Origin: Actinomycetes bacterium
Lineage (GTDB): Bacteria > Actinomycetota > Acidimicrobiia > Acidimicrobiales > RAAP-2
Assembly (NCBI GenBank): GCA_021782915.1
Contig: JAJXUK010000017.1
Coordinates: 1-40,248, forward strand
Direction: 5' to 3'
Length of the DNA: 40,248 nucleotides
Part shown: piece after piece, positions 30,554 through 38,093 of the stretch
How positions within the stretch are numbered: the first letter of the stretch is position 1
Layout: every line of letters begins with the position of its first letter
The notes under the pieces: model-generated
Told to the model about the DNA's origin: nothing
Databases searched by the model: none
The model's input: only the letters and a program-made list of their open reading frames with translations
Made by a program: the position numbers and the translations under genes

Positions 30554-32407
30554 TCAATGGCAAAGTTGTCGCTCAGCGGCCAAGGGACTAGACGGAAATT
30601 TCATTGTGGTCCATGTCAGGCTGTGCTCAATGTTGGTCCAGATTGTGGACCAGCTCAGCGGGGCGTCAATGGCTCTTAGGTAGCCGGACAGCGGCTGGCA
30701 GGAGATAGCTCTTCGCTCTATGGCGAGAACATGAGTGAGTTTTGATATTGCCGGGGCCCGCTCAGCGAATCTGGCCAACATCCAAGTGTTATCAGTTATG
30801 TCTGCCGTTCCGGGTGTACGGTGACCCGTCAGGATGAAATGGGACCCGATTGGATTAGATAGTCCGAAGTTGTCGAAGATGTATACGTCGGGACCTGCCG
30901 CGACTGACCAGATGCCCAGTGAGGGTGCATTGGCGAATACAACTTCGGGAAGCGGTGATCGAGCTGGCGTTTCAAATGTTGTCCAACCTCCGGGGCCCAT
31001 CAGGCCACAGTGACACACTGAAACAATTTGACCGCCCAAGCGTTCGTGGCGCAGCTTATTAGCAAGGATTTGGTCGGCGTGGCCGTGTTGGAAGTTCCAT
31101 GTCTTTGCGTAGTTCGTAAGTTCGACTGGGTTGAGATTCTGGGAGCTGGCTATATAGACCTGTCGTTCGTTAGTGATGCCGTATTGATTAATGATGATAG
31201 ACGGATATCGAAAAAATATCAGACTTACTACTGACCAAGTCAGTAAAAAGGTAAGAGGAAGCCGGCGCTCCAAGGGCTCACCGAGATCTAGCCACGAAAG
31301 TATGGAAAGCAGAAAGAACCCCGGCAGAAACATTCGTGCGTGCATGAAGTCGCCACCAATTGCAACAACGTAGAGGCCATCCAAAATCGCACCACAGGCC
31401 ACGATCGTGATAATCGCAGCTTCTAGACGGAGCCCGTACTTCCACCATCGAATGAGACGTGAAGTCAAAACGACACCGAGGATGAGTCCTGGAATCCACA
31501 GGTAACTGGAATGCAGAAAGTCCTCAAGGTATAGAAGTCCCTGGGAAGGTTCGAGAGAAAAGCCAGATTTAGCGAGCGCAGTATTTGGAACTAGGAGACC
31601 AAAGTATGCAATTCGGAAGAGCTCAGATGCCAATGGGACTGCAAGGAAAGACACAAGAAGCGCAACGGCACGGCCCCTGCTTAGTCTGCGTCTTTGACCT
31701 TCGATTAGGAGTAGGGACGCAAAGAAACAGATAGAGAAGAATCCCGCATCAGGCCGAATCAGAACACCGAGTCCAAAGAGTGCCGCGGACGTTTTGTAGA
31801 TTTGGGCTCCCCCTGCCGGGAGATGGCGCACGAGCGCCCACCAAGATAGGCCAAGCCAGCCGAAGAGAAGTCCAGTCTCGAGCCCCGACGTGGAGAACCA
31901 CCACATTGCGTCAATGGACGCCACCACGATGGCACCGGTCGGGACAACGAGACCCAAGGAGATCGGACGTGCGAATCGAACCGTTGCAAGGGTTCCCACA
32001 ATCACGCCCAACGTTGTAAAGAAGATGCCCAGCACTACCATTGCCGTCTCCGTCGTGACCCATGGGAGTGCAAATCGCGCGATGCTTAGGACGATGATCC
32101 AAAGCGGGTTTGTATATGCTTCGACTCTCTCACCAACATTGAAGACGGGTCCGTGTCCAGCGACGATGTTGTTCACGACTCGTAAATCGATGAAGGCATC
32201 ATCGGTGATCCACCGATGCGAGATCGCCATCACGACCAGGATGGTGGTTGGCGAGATGATGACGAGCGTGGTGCGCCAGAATCTGTACGTTGGCCCAGTG
32301 AAAGGCAAATTCGCCGGTCTATCGTCCTTGTTGGAACGTTGTTCGCCGGGATCGTGAGGATTGGTCGTGTGAAAGTTGAATGTCGTCGAGTCAAGTAGTC
32401 GCCGCAA
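30554..32407 (-). CDS. GT-C-type membrane protein, AftB-like
   Basis: A 617-residue polytopic membrane protein. Just after the first membrane segment it carries TDDAFIDLRVVNNIVAGHGP and then VFNVGERVEAYTNPLW, the acidic first-loop pattern found in AftB-like (arabinofuranosyl-type) GT-C glycosyltransferases and related uncharacterised proteins, where the Asp pair is thought to be catalytic. Roughly ten membrane segments follow, then an extracytoplasmic C-terminal region of ~190 residues (from about RQVYIASSQNLNP). A sugar transferase acting on a lipid-linked donor outside the membrane is probable; the sugar is unknown. The TTG start has no strong ribosome-binding site, but TATAGG lies ~12 nt upstream as a possible -10. 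It faces the DUF2079 gene and shares its lower G/C content. Confidence 0.7.
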   Translation of the reverse strand: MRRLLDSTTFNFHTTNPHDPGEQRSNKDDRPANLPFTGPTYRFWRTTLVIISPTTILVVMAISHRWITDDAFIDLRVVNNIVAGHGPVFNVGERVEAYTNPLWIIVLSIARFALPWVTTETAMVVLGIFFTTLGVIVGTLATVRFARPISLGLVVPTGAIVVASIDAMWWFSTSGLETGLLFGWLGLSWWALVRHLPAGGAQIYKTSAALFGLGVLIRPDAGFFSICFFASLLLIEGQRRRLSRGRAVALLVSFLAVPLASELFRIAYFGLLVPNTALAKSGFSLEPSQGLLYLEDFLHSSYLWIPGLILGVVLTSRLIRWWKYGLRLEAAIITIVACGAILDGLYVVAIGGDFMHARMFLPGFFLLSILSWLDLGEPLERRLPLTFLLTWSVVSLIFFRYPSIIINQYGITNERQVYIASSQNLNPVELTNYAKTWNFQHGHADQILANKLRHERLGGQIVSVCHCGLMGPGGWTTFETPARSPLPEVVFANAPSLGIWSVAAGPDVYIFDNFGLSNPIGSHFILTGHRTPGTADITDNTWMLARFAERAPAISKLTHVLAIERRAISCQPLSGYLRAIDAPLSWSTIWTNIEHSLTWTTMKFPSSPLAAERQLCH

Positions 32408-32597
32408 AGATGCCCCTATACCTTGTGGCGTGAGTCACTCGCCCTGTTTACTATTTCAGCGCGATCCGGGGTACTCACGTGGGATGCGTGAAGAGTAATT
32501 GGCAGCGGATGGGAGTACTTCAGGCCAGTAGACCTTTTAGCCTGTCTCAGAGATAGCTTCCACATCACCGCTTCTGCTATGAGTTACTTGCCATGCT

Positions 32598-32638
32598 CTG
32601 AACCGCCCCAAGATTCCTGGAGACCGTGACCTGCCCCA
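32598..32638 (+). repeat. Left terminal inverted repeat of the IS3 element (41 bp)
   Basis: Begins CTGAACCGCCCCAAG. It pairs with the right repeat at all but two of 41 positions (17 and 20). Confidence 0.92.
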
Positions 32639-32692
32639 CGAAAAGTTTCCTTCTAGCTTCTTGAATTCGGGCCTTGATGAAAGGCGCCATTC

Positions 32693-32989
32693 ATGCCGCG
32701 TGCCTATCCAGCTGAGTTCCGGCGCCGAGCGATGGCGCTTGTTGAAGCCGGGCAGTCCGTTGCCAAGACGGCTGCGGATCTCGACATCATCGACAGCGCC
32801 CTCTACCACTGGATGAAACAGGACAAGGTCGACCGAGGAGTGATCCCCGGTCGAACGATGGTCGAGTCCAAGGACTTGCGCCGGGCCCGCCGGCGGATCC
32901 GCGAGCTCGAAGCCGAAGTGGAGATCCTGCGTCGAGCCAACGAGCTGCTCGGATCGGACGCCAAGCGCCCAAAAGGATCCACCCGGTGA
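32693..32989 (+). CDS. IS3-family transposase OrfA
   Basis: A 98-residue DNA-binding protein. The first ~55 residues form a helix-turn-helix (YPAEFRRRAMALVEAGQSVA to DSALYHWMKQ) of the HTH_Tnp_1 type. Residues ~62-90 form a leucine-zipper-like coiled coil (LRRARRRIRELEAEVEILRR), used for OrfA/OrfAB dimer formation in this family. The stop TGA overlaps the possible GTG of the orfB frame at 32986. Confidence 0.92.
   Translation: MPRAYPAEFRRRAMALVEAGQSVAKTAADLDIIDSALYHWMKQDKVDRGVIPGRTMVESKDLRRARRRIRELEAEVEILRRANELLGSDAKRPKGSTR
32968..32974 (+). promoter_or_regulatory. Programmed -1 frameshift heptamer CCCAAAA
   Basis: Near the end of orfA the in-frame codons CCA AAA are preceded by C, giving the X XXY YYZ form C CCA AAA that allows a -1 slip into the orfB frame. 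This is the usual way IS3 elements make the OrfAB transposase. I did not define a downstream stimulatory structure. Confidence 0.5.
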
Positions 32990-33036
32990 TCGACGTGCTC
33001 GTCGGCGCTTAGGTCACCATCAAACAGTGCACTCGA

Positions 33037-33840
33037 GTGCTCAACGTTTCCTCCCAGAGCTACTACGCCTACCGTCGTCGTCCCCTGTCGCCCACGATGA
33101 TGCGCCGCGAGTGGCTCACGGCGCTCATCAAGGAGGTCCACGCCGCCTCTCGCGGCAGCAACGGCTCTCGGCGGGTCCACGCCGAGCTGACCAAGGGCCG
33201 CGGGATCCACGTGAGTGTCAATCTGGTGACGGTCCTCATGCACAACGCCGGAAGTGCCGGACTTCCCGGCCCCGCGAAGGTCAAGAGGATCAAAGGCACG
33301 CCCACGAGCGACGATCTCGTCGAGCGCCAGTTCGCCCACAGCGACCTTGACGAGCTCTGGGTCACGGACATCACGGAACATCGCACGCGCGAAGGAAAGG
33401 TCTTCTGCTGCTGCGTGATGGACACGTGCAGCCGGCGCATCGTTGGCTGGTCCATCGACACGGTTCAGGACTCTCAGTTGGTCGTGATCGCTCTCGACGT
33501 GGCGATCAAGCAGCGACGGACCAAGCTCGGCGGCATCGTTCACGCGGACCACGGCGTTCAGTTCACCTCGTGGTCCTTCACCGAGCGAATACGTGACGCT
33601 GGGTTGTTACCTTCCTTCGGCTCGGTCGGCGACGCGTTTGATAACGCGATGATGGAGAGCTTCTGGTCGAGTATGCAGATCGAGCTGCTCGACCGCAAGC
33701 GCTGGAGAACCCGCCTCGAACTCACCAACGCCATCTTCGACTACATCGAAGTGTTCTACAATCGCCAGCGGCGCCACTCGAGCATCGACGACGTCTCACC
33801 GGTCGAGTTCGAGCTGTCGCTGACCCACCAGACTGCCTGA
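33037..33840 (+). CDS. IS3-family transposase OrfB (DDE integrase), interrupted near its start by an amber codon
   Basis: A 267-residue frame with the retroviral-type integrase core: first Asp in ELWVTDITEH, second Asp in VHADHGVQFTS, and Glu 35 residues after it in DNAMMESFW, then the closing NRQRRHSSIDDVSPVEFE. The N-terminal HTH_21 region is present (SRGSNGSRRVHAEL). The orfB frame can be traced back to GTG 32986, but a TAG at 33010-33012 interrupts it after eight codons; the residues on both sides (VIDVLVGA and VTIKQCTRVLNVSS) look like normal orfB sequence. A GTG at 33037 could restart it. A frameshifted OrfAB would stop at this TAG, so this copy may be defective. Confidence 0.85.
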   Translation: MLNVSSQSYYAYRRRPLSPTMMRREWLTALIKEVHAASRGSNGSRRVHAELTKGRGIHVSVNLVTVLMHNAGSAGLPGPAKVKRIKGTPTSDDLVERQFAHSDLDELWVTDITEHRTREGKVFCCCVMDTCSRRIVGWSIDTVQDSQLVVIALDVAIKQRRTKLGGIVHADHGVQFTSWSFTERIRDAGLLPSFGSVGDAFDNAMMESFWSSMQIELLDRKRWRTRLELTNAIFDYIEVFYNRQRRHSSIDDVSPVEFELSLTHQTA

Positions 33841-33868
33841 ACTCAACAGGTGAAGTGGAAACAAAGCC

Positions 33869-33909
33869 TGGGGCAGGTCACGGTCTCCAAGATTCTTGGG
33901 GCGGTTCAG
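33869..33909 (-). repeat. Right terminal inverted repeat of the IS3 element (41 bp)
   Basis: Its complement begins CTGAACCGCCCCAAG, as on the left side, with two mismatches in 41 positions. Confidence 0.92.
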
Positions 33910-34500
33910 GGATTTGCTAGTGTGATCAAGGAAAGAGTTACTAGAGCTAATAGGGCTTAGCGGCTCGGCGATGTCGTTCATGAGTGGATAAGGTTTGAAC
34001 ATCATGGATAATTCGTTACATGAGATGCTCGGCGGAGTGTGGGTCGAGCAAATCAACGCAGATCCTGTTTACATAGTTGTGTGTTCCTGTTCGCGACTGG
34101 GATCGCTCGTCAATTTTGAAGAGTCAGGTCCAGGCGCCGAAGAGAGAGCAGTTGCTAGGTGGCGTACTCACGCAGGAGTGAGAGAAGAAGGCGATTGAGT
34201 AAGGGTCGCCCGGATCTAATTGACTGACTTGATTTGAAGTCAAAGTTATCCTCCTACAGGGGGCAACTGGGAAGTTCAAACTTGGAAAGTTTTGGACGCG
34301 AAATATACAAGTCAAGTCAAGTACACATACGCCAGGGGTACGTTCGCTAGTAAGTCTTGCCGACTCGCATTGCGAGAGTCCATTTACTTTCTAGCGAGCG
34401 GCTCTCCTAGATCGATAAGCGCACAATAATTGTCGGGGATCGTCAAACCTGCGTTCGAACCGTATCTTCTCGCTGTTTGAGTATGACCGAACTACCGGAA
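33910..34500. other. Gene-free stretch between the IS element and the STAND NTPase gene
   Basis: About 590 bp of A/T-richer DNA. Short frames such as 33796-34056 and 33995-34198 show no family features or good ribosome-binding sites. No RNA gene recognised. It is the downstream flank of the minus-strand NTPase gene. Confidence 0.5.
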
Positions 34501-37500
34501 CTAACGCTTGTAAGCGTCGGCTTCCTTGGGACTCCCTTGAGCATCATAGAGGGCAGCAAGGGCGCTGTAAATGGGGACCATATCAGGGTGTTCGGAGGGC
34601 AAGGTCCGGCGCATTAAGTCAAGTAACTCGAGTAATACAGGCTCAGCTTCGCTGAGGCGACCCTGAGACTCGTAGAGCAGGGCGAGTGAAAGAAGGGCAG
34701 TGGCGAAGTTGAGGTAGTTGGGGAACTTCCCGGCTCTGCAAATCTTCCGAGCCTCGACAAGAAGCGGCTCGGCCTCATCGAAGCGGACTTGGTCCTGATA
34801 GAGAATGCCAAGATGGAGGAGAATCAGGCCGATCTTGGGGTGACCGGGGCGCCACGCGTGTCGGCCGATTTCCAATGCCTCGAGTAGGAGCGGCTCGGCC
34901 TCTCTGAAGCGCTTCTGAGCCCTGTAAAGCGCACCGAGACTGCCGAGGAGCTCAGCGACGGTGGGGGGGCTCGGGAACGGGACGGATCGAGCGTTTTGAA
35001 GTGCCTCGAGTAGGAGCGGCTCGGCCTCTCTGAAGCGCTTCTGATCCCTGTAAAGCGCACCGAGGTTGCCGAGAGCAACATTGATTTCGGAATGACCGGG
35101 GCGTAGTGCTAGCCGGTCGATCTTGATCGCCTCGAGCAGGAGCGACTCGGCCTCCTCGAAGCGACCTTGATCTTTGAAAAGCACTGCAAGGTTATTGAGA
35201 GCCCTTCCGATTCGGGGGTGGCATGGGGGCAAGGCAGTTTGCAGGATGTCGAGTGCTTCTCGGAATAGCGACTCGGCTTCCCCTAGTCGCCCTTGACTTT
35301 CGTAGACTGCGGCGAGGTCGGTGATGTCGGCAGCAATGATCGTGTCGGAGGGAGGATGAGCCACCCGATAGATTTCCTGAACCTCACCGAATAAGACTTC
35401 CGCTAGTTCGAAGTGTCCCTGGTCTCGGTAGAGTGCAGCGAGGTTTCGGAGGGCACTGGCGATAAGGGATCCGCCTATCCTCGGGGAGGCGGCACGAGCA
35501 ATTCCTAAAGCCTCGCGGAGTAGCGGCTCGGCTTCATCTAGTCGTCCCTGTTTGTGAAAGAGAGAGCCGAGTTTGTCGAGGCTCGATGCGATATGTGGGT
35601 CGTCTGGGGAGAGGCCAGCTCGACAAACCTCGACGGCCTCGCGGAGTAGCGGCTCGGCTTCATCTAGTCGTCCCTGCGATTGGTAGACACTCGCAAGACT
35701 CGTAAGACCAAAGGCGATGTTGGGATTGTCTGGGGGGAGGTTGGCGCGGTCCGTCTCCAGCAGAGCAATATCCCACGCCTCGGCCAGCATGAGGAAGTTC
35801 AAGTTATCTAGCCATATCCCCAAGAAAAGGATGGCCTTGAAGCCGTAGGTGTCCGAGGTTGTTGCCACTCCGAGTCGCTTCCAAGATTCGCCAATCGCGA
35901 CGACCTCGGGACTCATCTCGGCTCGCCCAGCCCCGAGCAACGTGAGGGCTCGCGAGAGTAGCGCTGGGTCCTCCTCCCAGAGGGCCGTGACTCGGCCCGG
36001 CTCACGGAGTAGCTGAACGAGGCGGTCGTGGTCCGCCAATTCGACCAACTGATGGGCGCGCTCGGCGATGTCCTCGCCGGTATCGGCTTCGCTGAAGGCG
36101 ATGAGCGATTCACGCCAGGCGGGCATGTTCTCGTCGATGAGCAAGGGAGCGGCGAGAGCGGCGTGCATGAGTGAGTGCCGACCGTTGTCAATGAGACTGA
36201 AGACGCCGAGACGCACCCAGAGGGGACTCATGACGAGGTCGGTAAGTCGTGCCTGTCCGGTGGCGGGGTCGATGGGGTCTCCCTCCTCGGCTAAGAGTGC
36301 GCGGAGTTGCGGATAGGTGAGACCTCGGCGCGACGCGACGGCGAGACCGCCGGCTCGACTTGCGAGTCCGGGGTGGATGTGTGCGAAGTCCTCGTTCATC
36401 TCGGCGAGGACGGTGAGGAAGAGTCGTCCCGTATCACCCGAGGCGAGCAGGGACGCGACGCGCTCTCGTAGTGAGTCGTAGTCGGCGTGCAGGTGCAACT
36501 CGTCGAGCACCAGGCGTAAGAACAACGGCACCGCACTCGCCGGATCGTGAACCAGGTTTTCGAGCAGGTCCTCATCGAGGCTTCTTCCGTGGCGCCTGAG
36601 GTGCGCGACGATGAGTTCGCGTCGACGTCTTTCTTCGAGGTTCGGGACCGACATGGTGTGCCACGTCGAACGCGGTGGCGTGATTAGGTCGGGGGTCGCT
36701 GAGACGACCAGGCAGCATCCCTCGGGCACAAACAGGTCATCGAGTCGTGCGAGAGACGTAGGAATGTCATCGAGGACGTTGAGGGCGTCGAGAACCACGA
36801 CAACGTTGACTGCAAGGCACCGGGCCACCTCACTCATCACGAGGGGCAGTACGTCCCAGCGTGCCTCGTCGCCGTCTGGGAGTTCACTCGTCACCTTTCC
36901 GGTCGCGACGAGTTCGTCGAGCACCCTCTCGCGCCAGGCGCGTAGAGAGCGGTCCCCGGCAGCGCCTATGTAGTGGGCGAGGACGAGTGCGTCACGTTCG
37001 CTCGTCGCGTAGTGGGCGAGTAGGGCCGATTTGCCGTAGCCGGAGGGAGCGCTGACCCAGACTCGCCTGGCTCGCGGGCTCACTTCGGCGGATTCGGTCG
37101 TGATCGTCGTAGCGAGTGTGGCGTCCAGCGTGGCGTCGGCGATGTAGTCGATCAGGCGTGAGGTGCCGTATGCGCGGTGGGCGAGGTGCACGCGCTGGAT
37201 CGGTGTGAGCGTGTCGGTCGAGGGGAAGAGCCGATCGAGCCCGTCGAGGAGGAACTTCTCCGCGGCCGAGCCGAAGCCGTCGAGGTCGCGGTAGTCCTCG
37301 CGGACGTCGGGGTGGTACTTATCGAGCCAGTCTTTGAGGGCGGCGAGAGAACTCGCCCCCGAGTCCTCCGTCGTGCCGTCGCCGTCATTTGGATCCGTGC
37401 GCGCGAACTCCGCGCTGAGTGCCGGGTCGCGTCTGAAGACCTTGGCCACCCAAGCTCGGCCCTTCGGCACGTCCTCGAGGGCGAGGCGCAACTCGAATTC

Positions 37501-37899
37501 GGTAGCGCTCACTCCCCTCGCGAGCCCGTCCTCAATGCGTTCACGGTATTCCTGGTCGCTCCGCGCCATGTAGGCGGAGAGAACTTCGTGCGTGGGGACC
37601 CAGCCGTAGCGCTCGCCGAGCAGGGCAATGAAAAACGGGGGAAAAGAACGTGCCCGGTCAACCTCGCGTAGGCAGATCTCAAGGGTTTGCCCGTTGCTCG
37701 CTTCGGCTTCGCTCACCCCCCAACGCAGGTCCACTTCACTGAAGGCAACCTGACGGCGTCGGCACTCGGCCGCCACCACCGGGAAGACCCTGCTCGCCAG
37801 GACGTGACGCTCGCGGGCCATGTCACGGAACGTCGAAGAGACGAAGACTCGGATCTCGCGTGCTCGTGAGGGATCGGGAACAGAAGATGGCTCGTCCAC
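34501..37899 (-). CDS. STAND-type NTPase with N-terminal DUF4062 and C-terminal TPR repeats
   Basis: A 1132-residue multidomain protein. Residues 15-105 are DUF4062 (EIRVFVSSTFRDMARERHVL, EVDLRWGVSEAEA, FIALLGERYGWVP), a domain found at the N-terminus of large NTPases including eukaryotic TEP1. Residues ~275-640 are a NACHT/AAA-like STAND ATPase: P-loop SAPSGYGKSA (283-292) and Walker B VVVVLDALNVLDD (366-378). From about residue 725 there are nine full 42-residue TPRs of the kinesin-light-chain type (e.g. LGALYRDQKRFREAEPLLLE) and a partial tenth. STAND proteins switch on when repeats bind a ligand; bacterial members include anti-phage sensors (Avs). The effector here would be DUF4062 or the divergently encoded SLOG membrane protein, 194 bp away start to start. 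GTG 37899 has a G-rich sequence upstream. Function is inferred from architecture. Confidence 0.85.
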   Translation of the reverse strand: MDEPSSVPDPSRAREIRVFVSSTFRDMARERHVLASRVFPVVAAECRRRQVAFSEVDLRWGVSEAEASNGQTLEICLREVDRARSFPPFFIALLGERYGWVPTHEVLSAYMARSDQEYRERIEDGLARGVSATEFELRLALEDVPKGRAWVAKVFRRDPALSAEFARTDPNDGDGTTEDSGASSLAALKDWLDKYHPDVREDYRDLDGFGSAAEKFLLDGLDRLFPSTDTLTPIQRVHLAHRAYGTSRLIDYIADATLDATLATTITTESAEVSPRARRVWVSAPSGYGKSALLAHYATSERDALVLAHYIGAAGDRSLRAWRERVLDELVATGKVTSELPDGDEARWDVLPLVMSEVARCLAVNVVVVLDALNVLDDIPTSLARLDDLFVPEGCCLVVSATPDLITPPRSTWHTMSVPNLEERRRRELIVAHLRRHGRSLDEDLLENLVHDPASAVPLFLRLVLDELHLHADYDSLRERVASLLASGDTGRLFLTVLAEMNEDFAHIHPGLASRAGGLAVASRRGLTYPQLRALLAEEGDPIDPATGQARLTDLVMSPLWVRLGVFSLIDNGRHSLMHAALAAPLLIDENMPAWRESLIAFSEADTGEDIAERAHQLVELADHDRLVQLLREPGRVTALWEEDPALLSRALTLLGAGRAEMSPEVVAIGESWKRLGVATTSDTYGFKAILFLGIWLDNLNFLMLAEAWDIALLETDRANLPPDNPNIAFGLTSLASVYQSQGRLDEAEPLLREAVEVCRAGLSPDDPHIASSLDKLGSLFHKQGRLDEAEPLLREALGIARAASPRIGGSLIASALRNLAALYRDQGHFELAEVLFGEVQEIYRVAHPPSDTIIAADITDLAAVYESQGRLGEAESLFREALDILQTALPPCHPRIGRALNNLAVLFKDQGRFEEAESLLLEAIKIDRLALRPGHSEINVALGNLGALYRDQKRFREAEPLLLEALQNARSVPFPSPPTVAELLGSLGALYRAQKRFREAEPLLLEALEIGRHAWRPGHPKIGLILLHLGILYQDQVRFDEAEPLLVEARKICRAGKFPNYLNFATALLSLALLYESQGRLSEAEPVLLELLDLMRRTLPSEHPDMVPIYSALAALYDAQGSPKEADAYKR
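34877..35676 (-). repeat. Near-identical 126-bp repeat units in the TPR region
   Basis: Stretches at 34877-34939 and 35003-35065 are identical but for one base, and those at 35511-35550 and 35637-35676 are identical. Both pairs are offset by exactly 126 bp (42 codons, one TPR). This indicates recent in-frame duplication or gene conversion within the gene. Confidence 0.8.
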
Positions 37900-38093
37900 G
37901 ACACCCCCCGGGAACGCTCTTGAGTGGATGATAGTGAGATGCGTGCGGGTGCGCTAGGGGGGGGCAACGATGGAAATGATTGAGGTTCAAGATAGATGGC
38001 GAAGAATGCGGCTTAACTCGGTCGCGCCGCGCGTGACAGTGCGCGGACGGTGTGATACTCGTGAAAATGCCGAGATATGCCGGGGAGGTCACC

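Larger units (their letters stand above)
32598..33909 (+). mobile_element. Complete IS3-family insertion sequence, 1312 bp
   Basis: Two near-perfect 41-bp terminal inverted repeats (39 of 41 positions match) enclose an orfA/orfB pair with the DDE integrase core of the IS3 family. The left end begins CTGAACCGCCCC and the right end is its complement. I see no matching direct repeat in the bases just outside the ends (GCT on the left, GGA on the right), so the target duplication is lost or the element was moved by recombination. A -1 frameshift site lies between the two frames. Confidence 0.92.

Noticed and set aside
34877-35676. Regular repeats first considered as a CRISPR-like array
   Set aside because: The 126-bp period is in frame and codes for TPR motifs; there are no unique spacers between short repeats.
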